Assembly: GCF_027942865.1 (NCBI RefSeq)
Contig: NC_134510.1
Coordinates: 8,466,001 to 8,530,000 of the forward strand
Length of the DNA: 64,000 nt
DNA from: Odontesthes bonariensis
Taxonomy: Eukaryota; Chordata; Actinopteri; Atheriniformes; Atherinopsidae
Direction of reading: 5' to 3'
The notes under the pieces are model-generated. The model ran no database searches. It was not told where the DNA came from and saw only the letters and a list, made by a program, of their open reading frames with translations. Position numbers and translations under genes: made by a program. Each line of letters begins with the position of its first letter. The stretch's first letter is position 1. Shown here in pieces: positions 22,571 through 34,900 of this stretch.

Positions 22571-22961
22571 GTTTGCAGCGCGTGTGCTCCGGTCGTTTTT
22601 GTTATTGCCGCATTTTTCTCTTGCAGCATTTTATTGTTGGATTTGTTTCGCCGTTTGCAACGCGTTTGCACGTGTCGGCCACCGTAGTATTGTAAAGCCT
22701 GCAAATTATCCCTGTTACTGTTCTTTTTTGTCAACTGTTTGCATGTAATCTCGAAGTACTGTTTAAATAAATGTTCTTGCAAATGATCAGAGCGTTACAT
22801 CAATTCTTAAGTGTCGGATATCCCTTCAGACAGAACATTGCTTCAGTGGAGATTTTCCTTAAAACTTTAAATAGTTTTTCTTTCAGAACTATAAAAATGA
22901 AAGGTGGTGCCCCCTTCTTTTTATTAATATCCTGCATATTAATTCATTATCACGTGTAAAA

Positions 22962-23241
22962 AGGCTGTTGCTGTGCTTCAGGCCCACCAGGCTAAAGAGG
23001 CCGCTCAGAAGTCTAGGGATGGTTTGACTAGACTTTGATCATAAATTTGCTGTAAAAAAAAAAAAAAAAATTGAGAAAAGTGAAATTATACATTTGAATG
23101 CATTCCTTGGTTTTATGTAATTTTACTGTGTCAGTGCTCAGAATATCAGTCATGTTCAGGAAGGTGGTAGCTGAGCATTTTGAAAGGTGAATTGTATCAT
23201 AAACTACTGGCTGTAATAAACTGTCATTCAAAAAAAAAAAA
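22962..23241 (+). pseudogene. 5'-truncated retrocopy of PABPC1 (C-terminal end and 3' UTR)
   Basis: The reading frame gives AVAVLQAHQAKEAAQK, the end of the MLLE domain of cytoplasmic poly(A)-binding protein. It then ends abnormally (SRDGLTRL, stop) instead of the usual C-terminus. The following 3' UTR resembles, from memory, the conserved end of vertebrate PABPC1 mRNA (GCATTCCTT, GCTCAGAAT). An AATAAA at 23215-23220 is followed 9 bases later by a poly(A) run at 23230-23241. AAAAAGGCT occurs at both ends as a possible target duplication. Confidence 0.6.
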
Positions 23242-23639
23242 GGCTTTTTGCTTCATGACTCATCAGCTGTCATACACAAGGCACTGATGTCACTTTAATT
23301 GTACAGTTGTTTTAACAGGCCACCAGACTTATTTTGTCTTAATGTGAAACACTGGCTGTGTGTTCCTGAGCTGTGTTTTGAAGGTAAAGGAATTGTCTTC
23401 CACTAGGTGTCGCTGTTGGTCACTGCAGATATTTCTCTTGATCTGTAACTGCCATGTGGTTGCGCAGCTGAAATGTCTACCTCTACAAAAATTATAAATA
23501 AATTTGCTATGTCAAGGTTAACTTGAACAAGTAAAAGAAAATCATTTTGAGCTAAATGAAAACACAAAACAAGTTTTATTTGCTCGCCGTTACGTGTGCG
23601 GTTAGTGGAACAGTCGTCAACACTGTTCATATAAATGAT
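23242..23639. other. no gene seen
   Basis: Ordinary sequence without a supported ORF or repeat. Confidence 0.5.
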
Positions 23640-23950
23640 TCATGTGCCTACACCACGCTTAAGACAATCCAGACTCTTTTCATGTGTCGTTCCACGATGG
23701 TGGAATGACCTACCAAGTCCTCGTCTATTTTCAAGAAACTCTTGAAGACCCAGCTCTTCAGAGAGCATCTCCTATCCTAGCACTAGTTCCCTACTCCCTC
23801 TACTGCACTTTATCTTTCTGTGCTTTCTCCTCTGTCTCCACTCTATCTCTACACTCTGACCAGTGGTTTCCTTCTATGTAGCTTATTGTTAGCTGTAATA
23901 TTATATCCTCATTTGTAAGTCACTTTGGATAAAAGCGTATGCTAAATGCA
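23640..23950 (+). mobile_element. LINE 3'-end fragment
   Basis: The fragment includes VPRWWNDLPS in one frame, the familiar C-terminal end of fish LINE polyproteins, with a frame break after it. It ends in TTGTAAGTCACTTTGGATAA and an ATGCATAAAC-like tail. The same terminal motif appears at 10366-10450. Confidence 0.6.
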
Positions 23951-24073
23951 TAAACATAATTGCAATTTTGTTGGCCCAATCTGCACCTCCACTACAGAGA
24001 AACCCGTTTGATCTATTTTTGATTTAATACATATACAAAATGTTTTGTCACTCACAGAAACTAAAGAAAAAAG

Positions 24074-25272
24074 CAGTGGCTTGCAAAAGTATTCACCCCC
24101 ATGGCGTTTTTCCTTGAGGTGTATAAAAATACCCAGCCTTTTTACTATGAACCCTCCAAGATCTGAACATCTGAGTGTCACGTGACATCTGTATTTATTT
24201 ACACATGTTCTGGGATGCCCCAGAGTCTGCAACATCACTAATCAAGAGGTACAACCAAAAAAGAGACTCCCATGAAGACCAGTGAGTTCTCCAGTCAAGT
24301 CAAACTTCCATCCATCCATTTTCTATGCCCACTTAATCCAGTTGTAGGGTCGCTGGGAGGCATGAGCCTATCTCAGCCGCCATTGGGCGGGAGGCAGGGT
24401 ACACCCTGTACAGGTCGCCGGTCCATCACAGGGCCATACAGAGACAAACGACCACACACACACTCACTCTTAGGGACAATTTAGAAAAGCTCATTAACCT
24501 AACATGCATGCATTTGGAAGGTGGAGGAAGCCAGAGAACCCATGCATACACGGAGAACATGCAAACTCCACACAGAAAGGCCCCAGCCAGGAATCGAACC
24601 TGGAACCCTCTTGCTGTGACGTGATGGTGCTAACCCAAGTCAAACGTGAGCATTGGGCTTTACAATAAAGTCCAAATCCATTACAGGAAACACAACAGAC
24701 ATGTATATGGAAAAAGTTTCCGTGGTGTAAATTGAACGTCTGGAGCAAACTCGACACCTCTCGTCTACCCAAGTACACCATCCTCACAGTGAAGTGTGGT
24801 GGTGGCAGTACCATGCTGTGGGGATCTTTTTCACCTGCAGGCACTGGGAAATTGGTTAGAATTGAGGGAATGATGGATGGGGTTAAGTATAAGGACACCT
24901 GTTTCAGTCTTCCAGCAGGACCCATAAGCATATTACCAAAACAAACCTAGTGGTTTAAGGGCAAACGTAAACTAAATATGTTGTAATGGTCTAGCCAAAG
25001 CCCACACCTGGATCCAGCTGAGAATATGTGGCATGACTTAAAGACTGACGTACACCAATGGAACTCATGCAGCTTGTTATACACACCAGGCTTTTTGTTC
25101 TTTTTTTTTCTTCGCATAATTTATTTGTAGCTTCATAATTAGAAACATTTAGCATCTTCAAGGTTGTTGGCAAGTTGTATAGTTTGAATTACAAAAAAAG
25201 AAAACAAATCAAATATCCATTTTAATTCCAAGTAGAGAAGCAGCTAAATTGGGGTGAATACTAGAGCAAATG
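24074..25272 (+). mobile_element. degenerate Tc1-like transposon
   Basis: The ends share inverted AGTATTCACCCC (left at about 24090, right at about 25255). The interior contains [32 protein letters not shown] and, later, QSPHLDPAENMWHDLK. These are recognisable Tc1 transposase segments in broken frames. The catalytic Asp/Glu motifs are not all present. A SINE has inserted near its 5' end. Confidence 0.8.
24306..24635 (-). mobile_element. tRNA-derived SINE with (GGAT)n tail, inserted in Tc1
   Basis: On minus, the head contains the B-box-like GGTTCGATTCC typical of tRNA-derived promoters. A body that includes GTTTGCATGTTCTCCGTG follows, then a tail ATGGATGGATGG. It is flanked by a 10-bp duplication CAAGTCAAAC at 24296-24305 and 24636-24645, which shows that it moved into the Tc1 element. 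Confidence 0.8.
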
Positions 25273-26744
25273 AAAATTAAAACTGTCCAGATTTGAATCT
25301 TTAATCGTGTTCATGAAGTATTATTGGATTAATCTTACTAAGCAGACTTGGGGAGAAAGGTGGGATTCTACTCTTGGACTATTCTTGGACCACTGTAAAT
25401 TCCCTTCGAGTAAAAATGTCTCCTATCATAAACTATCAATGACTTTGTGTCAGGCCCTGCTTGAAGTGCAACCAGATTGTAAAGATGTTTGAAAATCTGG
25501 GAGATTACATAAAGGACCCAAAACAATTTACTGTAGGGATTTCATAGGATTATCCAGCTTTGACATGTCTTCTGTGGCTACTGTTCTTTTTCTGAGAGGG
25601 AAAGCTGAGTAAATACTGTCATCTTCACCTTTGATAGGCACACATGAAGCACCATGAGTAAACTATTTTCCTTTTTTTTCTCAAGTGATTCTTTGTACGG
25701 GAAATTGTGGTTTACATAACAACCGTAACATCCTGAATTTGGTTACTATAGTTTGAGCAACATGGTGACTGGTATGAAAAAAAACCTCTCAGTTTACCCT
25801 AAATTCCTAGTATCACATGATATCCAAAATCTGGTTCAGGCTGGTGTTTGTTTCAGTTGATTTTCCTTCCTAAGTGGTAATTCTTGTCTAAAGTACACAG
25901 AGTAATTTAAACACATAAGTGAGTAAGTAAGTGGCAATTATAATCAGAGCTGTGCAGATCCAAAGACTCATCCGTCATTTCCTCTTGTCCCTTCTGATAA
26001 TGACAAACACACAGAGTGCTATTACGTAATCCTCTCGAGCTTGGATTAGGTTTGTCTCCCAGCCTCTGTCGTCCACAAATATTTCATGTATTGTACGAAT
26101 GTTTCCTGATGTCACCTCAAACAAAATCAAAAAGAAAAACGGTTGTGAAAAATAAGTGTAATTTTTTAGCTTCTCTTCTCTACCGCACCATTTGAAAACC
26201 GAGGCTTATTAATAAAAAAATGTTATGGGCATTTATGAGAGATTTATGTTTATGTTTATTTGGCTAATAAGTTCCATGTGTTTAATCTGTTGCCGTGAAC
26301 ACGGATAGCCTGGCTGGAACACGGAGGTAGTTGAAGCCTCTGGGCTTCAGCATTTTTTCAGACTTTATAAGGCCTGAAAAAAAATGCAGGCTATGTACTG
26401 ATTTACCGGTAGCTTTTTTCTTAAATTTTTTTCTTAAATAAAGGCATTGATTTTATTCAGCAGGTTACATGCTGCCCACAATCAAACAAAGACCGAACAA
26501 TATTTATTTTAAAAACAATTAAGAGAGGAATTGTGACGCGAAATGTTTTGTGTGTGTGTGTGTCAACAAAATGCTTGAATTAATAGTAAACTGAAAATAA
26601 TATTTTTTGGTATATTCTTCTTCTTATAATCATTATTATCATCATCATTATTATTGTTCTTGTTACTTTTATTGGTAGTAGTACTACTGAGAATTGCATG
26701 TTTTGGTTGCCTTGTAAAGCTGTAAAAAAAGAGGTCATATTATT
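25273..26744. other. no gene seen
   Basis: AT-rich sequence with no convincing ORF. It includes a short TG run near 26550. It lies just upstream of the candidate RNF19A first exon, so it may contain its promoter. Confidence 0.4.
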
Positions 26745-27035
26745 TCTAATGAGAGACGTCAGCAGAGCCGATGTCACTTCGGTCCAAACATCGCGATGCA
26801 ATTTGAATTTCTGAACTAGAACGAGAACTGTGAACAACAGAGCGAGCTCTGTAGCCGTCCGAAACGGAGCGGATAGGTGGGACCAGAGACGTGCAGAAAT
26901 AAGTACCAGTATCAGTGTGGAAGTAATTCGCGACGCTGCAGCGAGACCAGCGATCCATTGATTCAAATGTCTTTGAAGAGCTCGGCGTTTGTTGGTTCTT
27001 ACTGTCTCTGGAAGAAGTGTCACTAGCAACAGACG
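26745..27035 (+). promoter_or_regulatory. candidate RNF19A promoter and untranslated first exon
   Basis: This 290-bp stretch is unusually CpG-rich for its surroundings and ends in AGACG|GTAGGT, a good splice donor at 27036. It has no sensible coding frame on plus. RNF19A has an untranslated first exon far upstream in mammals, and the first visible exon here begins at a strong acceptor (44916), so some upstream exon must exist. The assignment is inference only. Confidence 0.3.
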
Positions 27036-27499
27036 GTAGGTTCTAACCGTGTCTAGCTAACCTTGCTAGCCAGCTGCTAACGCTCGCTGTGTTTGGTCAT
27101 TAATTACCTTGCTGGCATTCTGGTGTCCGTCAGTAATGCCAACTATGACCTATACAGTATTTCTTGTCACTGCTATATTGTATTGATGTGCCCCGCTACC
27201 TGTTTGGAGACTTGCACCACATATTGACAAATTGCTACTTTACGCCAACTGATATAAACCAGTGAAGTATATAGCTAACCTAGCTACCTGTCGAACGTTG
27301 TGAAGAAGTTTAATGTATGGGCATCAAAACCGCAACAGTTGCTATGACCACATTTTCAAAATGACAATCACTGATTAGCAGCAACTGTAGAATTGCTAGA
27401 GATCACATCATGGTCACATAAAAGCAGAGTTGGACAAAGGTGAAGTGTGTTCCAGGTTTAAGTTTTGAAAAATGCAAGCAACAAGAGGAAAAAGTTAGG

Positions 27500-27523
27500 A
27501 TATATATATATATATATATATAT
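27500..27523. repeat. (TA)n microsatellite
   Basis: Twelve perfect TA units. Confidence 0.9.
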
Positions 27524-28778
27524 CAGGAGAAAGACTTTGAGATATGCTTGGTGAGAAGCCAGATGCGGAAATGCCTGACCCTCATCAATCTTAGCAGGAG
27601 TAACATCATTAATATGGCCCTCTTGGTAAATTTGTTCGACATCCCAACAAAATGTATGAAAAGTATTCGTGACTTCATATGATAGGAACTCACTTCAACA
27701 CGTGGAAGGGCAGTTCTAGTGATGTGAGTGGTAGTACTAATAAGGTCTGCGAAATTCCACTGTCGTATATTAATCACATCTTTTTATGTTCCTTTAGATC
27801 ATGATGAAACGCTTAGAGTTTATGCACATATAGGGCAATGTGTAGAACACATTTCTACAAGACCTGTGTTTCTCTTTCTGGCACATTTGTTTAACGTTGC
27901 TGAATAGTAATGTCTCCCACACCAGTTTCTTTCAGGCTGCATTTTGCAACTCCAAGTTGCTTACGTGAGCTGTGTCATTTGCTTTATATTCACACACAAT
28001 GCGCAGTGCAGTTGAAATGGTCTCTTCTTTCGGTTTCCACTTTAGAAGTTCTGCTTTGCTTATTTGTTCTTGGGTTGACCCTTTGTACACACTTATAGTG
28101 TCAATTGTTATTTCTACATTGAGAAACATAAGTGATTGGAACAGTGACAATGTTTCACCTTGTAGGAATTTGTTCAGGCTTTTTTGAAAAAATTATTCTT
28201 TTTTTAATTTTATTTTTAAAGTTTGACAACCAAAATTGTCATTATTAAGCAACATACAGCTGCTTATTTGTGGAAGATTTTTTAAATAAACGGCCAGTGA
28301 AGATAATTATTTGCCCTGTTAAAAAGAGACCTCTTGTAACAACAACTAGAAGCTTAGATTTTACTGCACTTGTCAGCGATTAAATTTCTGTGCTCTTTGA
28401 GCATTTTCGTTCTTAATTTTTATGTAATTTCCATGATCTTCGCGTTCTCACCAAGGTTTGCTGTGGTAACCATATCTATGGCATTGTCCATCTTCGTTAG
28501 TATGCCTCTTTGGCATATTATGTAAAGAACAGGACCCTTTATTTTAAGATTACAGTGATGTAAGGTTCTTTTAACATTGGATCGCCTTTCTTTCTTCAGG
28601 TAGCTTCTTCTTTGGTTCAATTTCGTCATGTCTAGATTGGGATATTTCTTACATTTAAGCCACTATATCAGAGACCTGAAGCCAACGAGTGCCTTACAGA
28701 GCTTTGCCATAAACAAACACAAGGCGGTACCCCCCCAAACATCAAAGCTCTTTTACACTACAAACCACATTCATCCAT

Positions 28779-28781
<3 letters not shown>

Positions 28782-28820
<39 letters not shown>
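28782..28820. repeat. (CA)n microsatellite
   Basis: About 19 perfect CA units. Confidence 0.95.
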
Positions 28821-28823
<3 letters not shown>

Positions 28824-29817
28824 CCTACAGCACTTCCTCATCTAAATGGCATAGGCTACCATACAGGCTATTAAGAAAAAACAACATAGTTGTAAGTTTA
28901 GAAAAAAACAGAATAATTTACATTGTTTTTACGCAACGTTTAATAAAGGTGTTCGTTCTATCTGGAGTGTGGAACCAAAAACAGAACCCACTGTTCAAAG
29001 ATCAGCTGGTAGACATTTGTCATATCAAATACTGTATTACGAGGCAAAGCTTCATTTTACCATTACAGATATATCATTCCATGAGAGGAACAGTAAAGCA
29101 AAAGACATTATTAAAGATTGGTCGCCTACAAAAAACCAATCAGATGCCTCTGCTTTTCTGCCCACGCCCCCCTCTGCCGGCTCCCTGCTCCATGTGCGCA
29201 CGCGGCTTTGGAGGAAGCACTGACGGAATGGGGAGGGGGGGATGGAGCTTAGAGGAGGGGACACTTTCGAATCTTGCTAGCTCTCTTGCTAGCTCTCTAG
29301 GATTACCTACCATAGCTTTAAATCAGAAAACAAGACTGTGTGTGTGGTTTCGATCTACTTTCAGGCTGTATCTCTAGTACATTGTTATCCTGATGTTGAT
29401 GGAGACAGAATGGAGATAGAATAAACTTCTTTCTGCTTCTTTCTATCTCAATTGACTCTGGCTTCTCCATCCCATCTAAAACTCAACAAAATTCAACATA
29501 ATCCTCATGTCTAAAATGGAGATTATGTAAACGTGGACACATTTTCTTTAAGACAGCTGTGTCAGCAGGGATGGAAATGAATAAGATTTTATTGATACCA
29601 ATGCCATTATTAATGCTTCTTATCAATCCAGTTCTTTGATTCCCAGAACAATTTCTAACTCTTTTTTTTCCAAAGAAGCAAGTTCATCACAGGTTTTTTA
29701 AAATAAATTTTTTTTTAGCATCGGCACGCTATAAACGTTCGGCTATGTGTCTTTATCAATTCCATACAGACAATGTAAATAGAATACTTGATGATTAAAA
29801 CTAAAAATCAACAGCAA

Positions 29818-30090
29818 CTTAAAGGTAGGGTAGGAGATCCTGGATTTTGAGTCCAGCGAAGCTGCATTTTGAAAATACACAGGTAAAAAGTCCCAACCCT
29901 TTTCTTCACTTTTCCCCCGAAGGCACGCCTCTAGAGTACATGAACGCGCACGAGCACGAAGGTGCACGAGCGCTGTTCTGACAGCAAGCATCGATCGTTG
30001 CCGTATTTAGTATTTAGTTTATGCTAACTATACGTTTAATAATGCTAGGTGCTAGCCAAGCTGGCTCTAGTTTAAAACTGCAGGGATCCT
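29818..30090. mobile_element. right-truncated copy of the TTAA element found at 47554
   Basis: The sequence from TTAAAGGTAGGGTAGGAGATC onward is nearly identical to 47554-47803 for about 250 bp, with a small indel near the GAGCACGAAGG segment. After TCTAGTTTA the two copies diverge, and this one lacks the rest of the element and its right end. Confidence 0.85.
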
Positions 30091-30111
30091 CATCTACCTG
30101 TGTCTGTCCTG

Positions 30112-30538
30112 TAAGGCTACCTTTACACGGAAACGATCTGAAACCAAAATGCAAAAGTGGCGTTTCGTTTTCACTTTTAAATCTGCATGTAGACGAGCGT
30201 TTTAGGGTGAAAATCTGCGTGCATACGGAAACGCAAAAGTGTGTGACGTTTCATATTTATCGACGCAGTAAACACGCCAGATGGCAACACTACCAAGACC
30301 AAGTCTTTCTACTTCTCTACTCATTTCTATGTGACGAGAAACACAGTTTTGCGTTTTTCGTCCTTTACACGGTGGCGCGACAGTGGAGCATTTTCAAGAA
30401 TTCCACTCTGGAGGGCGGTTTCACTTTTTTTGCGTTTTCATGCCCCCAAAACGCTGTTAACATCTAAACGATATAGTGCATCCACAAAAAAGGTTTTGCG
30501 TTTTTAACCCGTTTTCGTTCTGTGTAAAGTGCCCCTAA
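30112..30538. mobile_element. Harbinger-type miniature element with TAA duplication
   Basis: The left end GGCTACCTTTACACGGAAAC and the right end (other strand) GGGGCACTTTACACAGAACG are inverted. They are flanked by TAA at 30112-30114 and 30536-30538, the 3-bp TWA target typical of PIF/Harbinger. It is about 420 bp long, with internal GCGTTTT motifs and no ORF of note. Confidence 0.75.
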
Positions 30539-30949
30539 GTGTTTTTAAAGTGTATCGAATAGTATGTGATCCGACAGTCCCACGTTTATGATAATCGTAA
30601 GATGTGGAAACGGAGATCCTCCACCACAATGAAACTGTCATGCGGTTTATAAGGTAAAGAAGTGAAAGACTCGGCACTGTGTACTTCATTCACTATTTAA
30701 TGTCAAACTACACCGGTGAACTGCAGCGGGTCTGTCGGCAGCTTAAAAGCAGGAATCAACTAATCTGTGGAAGAGACAAATAAAATTCATCACAGCCAAA
30801 TGTTGTATAAGTTGCCATTCACTCATTTCAGTAATAATTATTCAAATAACGGAGTTAAAGGGAATCTGACTCAGAAACGACACTGTGCATTTATCTCACT
30901 GAAAGTGACACTGACGTCTCAAGGACATAAAGTAAACATGCAACTCCAC

Positions 30950-31913
30950 TAGGGGTGGGCGATATGGAAAAAATGTTGTATCACGATTTTTTTGCATGAA
31001 ATCACGATTTCGATTTTTTTTATCACGATCTTCCATCCAAAAAAAAAAAAAAGACCAATTACAGTAGAGTTAAGTCGACATGCTGAACCACAGAAGAGCT
31101 AAGGAGTAAAAGAAAGAATTTGGCAATCAACACATTGTAATTCAACTGTAACCCAATTCAAGATGAAAAATAATGATTTAATTAATGACATCTGACACAG
31201 TGAGAGTGAAGCAACCGGAAATAGAAAAACGAACCACTGATGACGACTTGACTCCACCTCATGATGCCATTTAGCAACAGATGAGCAACGCTGCATGTTC
31301 ATTTACTGCAGCCACAGTCACGCACTGCCATCACCAGAGCGCCCTAAAGGAATACTTTTCAACTGTGTAATGTTTGTCACGGTCGCGGTGCATCCCTTTT
31401 CTCTTGCACCGTAGTTAGCTTACGAGCTAGCGGTTTCCTCATCCGACCCGAGAGTGTTGCTGCTGGCCGTGAGTTTCTCCCGTGCGCCGCTATGGATGTG
31501 CTGTGGATGGTGCCGCTGCTGCTGTTCCCATGCCTGATGTGGACCAGCAGCAGTGGGTTAGGGTAGAAGAGAACCCGAACCAATTCCAAATTACAGAGGT
31601 GGATTTCCTCTTCTTCACCAGCTCGTCGGCTTGGCTTTCAGCCATGGCTGTCCATGCGTTTTCTAAGTTTTTACAAACACAACATGGAGGCGCGTAAGAA
31701 AGTGTCACGTCGCACAGTTTGCTATGATTGGTCGGTTAGGTTAAGGACGTCTGCCGCATCGGCGGGAACCAGCATTAAAAAAAATAAATAAATAAATCAT
31801 TGCGCTGATTTGCAAAGGCGATCTATACGGTTTCTCTAATTTGGTAGATCGCCTGCGATTCTCCACTCTTCCTCGCCAGTCACGATTTTATATCGTCAGA
31901 TCGCACACCCCTA
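30950..31913. mobile_element. non-autonomous hAT element, 964 bp, perfect 8-bp duplication
   Basis: The terminal inversion TAGGGGTGGGCGATAT / TAGGGGTGTGCGATCT is flanked by AACTCCAC at 30942-30949 and 31914-31921. Sub-terminal sequence is rich in ATCACGAT motifs on both sides. The interior has no transposase. Confidence 0.9.
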
Positions 31914-34900
31914 AACTCCACACAATAATATTTATTCAAAATCAAGATTATTTCTAATAAATGTTTTGTTATAAAACAATAGTAAAACTGACAGAAAAAG
32001 AAAAAACAAACTTCTTTTTTATCTTGAAGGATATTAATTATAATATTCATTTGCGTGGTTTATTAATAGACAGTAAAACGGTTATTATAAACTGCTGCAT
32101 TGTTATAAAGTTTCATAGTTTATGTCTGTTTTGACCAAGGTAATGCATTGGTGGTAATGCAGTAAAGAGGACATGAGCATGAAAATGTTTAGTTTGAGTT
32201 TATTTGAGCAGTGCTTCTTTTTGTGCTCCTGTTGCTATTTTTATTTGGTAGCAGCATTACTGCAAGGGGAAAAAGTCAATCTGGCACTGTTTATCAAAAA
32301 CATTTTGTCACAATGATGGGTAATTTCCCCCCAGTGGTTATAGAAATTTTGTAAAGTATCTTAATGTTTTCTTTTGTAGATACTATATATTTTAGTATGG
32401 TGACAACTCAACACAAGCACTTAGGCAGTTGCATTCTGCCTCACAGCCCTCTCCATGTTTTATTCCCGCTACTCCCTGTGCTCACATAATTTAGTACAAT
32501 AATGATGCCACATTCTCTATAAAGCTGCTCACATTCACATATTTTTCTCTTTTATTCTTTTTTGGTATAAAGTGGGTCTGTAAAAGTATCTTTCATAGAT
32601 GCATTTGACATTTCTAGGCGAAAAAGCTGTCCTTGTTTGCCTGCTGCAGTTCCTCCTCGTTATCCACGTGTGCCAGACAGAGGGGGCTTAACCCAGCATT
32701 GCCATGTCGTTAACACACATCAAGTTGGCGTCACGGAATTGGCCACGTGTGAGCTTTGTGAACCGCACAATCTACAAGTTTCACTTAAAGTTTTTAGAGC
32801 CACATTTTTGTCTAGTCAGGTTTCAGATGCCTCTCCACTCAACCCTTTTGTCCATATATGGTAACATCTGGGTCCAAAAAGATCAAATCGTTGTACTCTG
32901 AATGCTGAATTTAGAATTTAAAACTACTGCATTAGCATAATTTAGTGTGTTTACTGGGTGCTGGAGACATGCCTCTGAGCAGATTATCTGAACTTGTGTT
33001 CTTCTAAATAAAGGTCATTATCTCAGTATGCTGACCCACCCTATGTTTTCTCTGTGTTTGTCGGAACTCCCTCTCTTGCTCATGGTAAACACAGCTACAA
33101 GGCCAGAGGGTGGTGGCCCGGCCAACACATTAGAGTGCTATCATTATTAGCTCAGTCAGACACGAGGTGTAACATTAATGACTTTATCAAACTGTTGAGT
33201 GAGTGCATTCACTTAATCATTGATCAGTCACTTTTGAATTAATGTTCCTTGTGAATTCATTCAGACATACCCGTGAAAGGGATGGTGAGAGCTATGGTTT
33301 GTGCAGCAGTTGCCATTTGTAGCAAATCAAGTGAGTTGTATCACCTAAGTCCCGTTTTGTTTTTGGTTTTTTTCACATATCGGCATATTAGGATGCCAAG
33401 TGCATTGTAGTTGTTGGAAGCAGCTGAAAATAATCTCCATATTCGAGCAATTTTTTTTGCATTTGTCTGCAAAAGGTACGCATTAAGGTGTAATATTGAT
33501 ACATTATAATTATAGTGCCAGCGTTTACGTTTTTTTTTTTTTGTTTGTTTGTTTTTGGGCTGCCAGAGGAAATGTATCACATTCTTGCAATTTACAAGTT
33601 AATTCCTTTCTATTTCACACCCTTCCTGAGCTCTTAGCTGTCTCAGCTGAGCAGCAATGCCAGGATGCTTACCTCATCACCGCCCCCACCACCTTTTGAA
33701 TGTTGTGAGGGAGAACTGAGGGGGAAGTCTGAGAGGAGAGGGACAGCTGGAGACTGTAATGGCTTTGTTGGGGTTTGAAACTCCGCTTCGGCCTGCTTTG
33801 ACTCTCTTTGTACATCCAACAATGCGTTTCTTGTTCATGCTGCTGTTGTGGCTGATATTTGCTCCATCTTTAATTCTTTATTTCACACTTAGATTCTGAT
33901 CACAATGTATGAACACGCTTTTGCAGATGCCTGTAGGCTTTAGTTTTCTCCTATTTTATGTAGCATTTTGTGATGCAATTTAACAGGATAAGATAACCTG
34001 TTGTTTATAATAATTTGAATCTCTTCTCTGAATATGTTACATTCTCTAGCCATATGGCCAGTTTTCAGCTTGCTCCGCATTGTGGTTAAAAGGGAGGGCC
34101 TGTGTATGACTTTAATCCCACATCAGTCAATAGTGGCTCAGCTTGCCTGCCAGGAGGTTGTTGTGTGTCTGCTCATGATGCAGTGGAAGCCTTGTTTATG
34201 GATTGACTGTTCCCAGCTCTATAGAAGCCCAGGAATGTGCATAGAAGCAGCATTACACAGGAGACAAGCAGGAAAGGAATGCAGTAGGCGGGATACTGAC
34301 TGAGTGACTACACTGGCTCAGCTGAGTGTCACTTAACATTTGTCCATTTTAACAGTTGTGCTTCCGTTATTCCGAACTCTGTCATATCTGTTGTTTTCTG
34401 CTTGTATTCCCCATCCATTTATGAATCCCCCTTTAAAACTTCTTCGGAAGGAACCCTGCAGTATGCCTCTAGCTTGGTTCTCGCAGTGCTTTCCATTAGT
34501 ACTGGCTATTGGTCAAATTGTCTCATTTGAATCTAGCCAAGTACTTGTAGTCTGGGTGCATTTTAAGGACCCTGCCTCTGCTTCAAAATAATGCATGCAA
34601 ATGAAAGACAAACCTGCTTATCTGTGTCCTTTGCAATCAAACTGGTTCAATCTTTGTGCTTTATAATGTCCCAAAGGCAATATTTTACTAAAATTCAGTA
34701 GAGCTATATCGATAGCAATTTAGATGGTTTGTCCTGATGTCCAGAATTTACAGCTGTGATATGTCAATTCAACTCGGGTCTAATTAAATTAAAATTCCCT
34801 TTTTTTAAGAATAATTGACAATATGCAAAATAGTTTAGGCAGTTTTTGATCTAATTCAAAATCAAATCATTTTTTTCAGAAAGCAATTGGTACGATTTAT

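Larger units (their letters stand above)
20445..22686. mobile_element. long foldback element with 34-bp tandem repeats in both arms, interrupted by a TTAA element
   Basis: The ends share GGTGGCCGACACGTGCAAAC in inverted orientation. The left arm (20445-20958) is matched by a right arm made of 21000-21070 plus 22182-22686, with a 41-bp loop (20959-20999). The innermost 73 bp of the arms (20886-20958 and 21000-21072) are perfectly complementary. Both arms carry a 34-bp tandem repeat. The right arm is split by a separate insertion (21071-22181). It encodes nothing: the apparent ORFs come from the repeat being open in all frames. Confidence 0.85.

Noticed and set aside
22209-22782. Similar repetitive ORFs on the minus strand
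   Set aside because: Same repeat array in the right arm of the foldback element.
24560-24640. tRNA gene suggested by a GGTTCGATTCC-type B-box
   Set aside because: It lies in the head of a tRNA-derived SINE on minus; there is no complete cloverleaf.
27932-28187. Small overlapping ORFs around 28 kb
   Set aside because: Short, on both strands, no motif; ordinary AT-rich intron sequence.
28628-29377. 249-residue plus ORF spanning the CA microsatellite
   Set aside because: It reads through a dinucleotide repeat (HTHTHT) and shows no domain; chance open frame in an intron.
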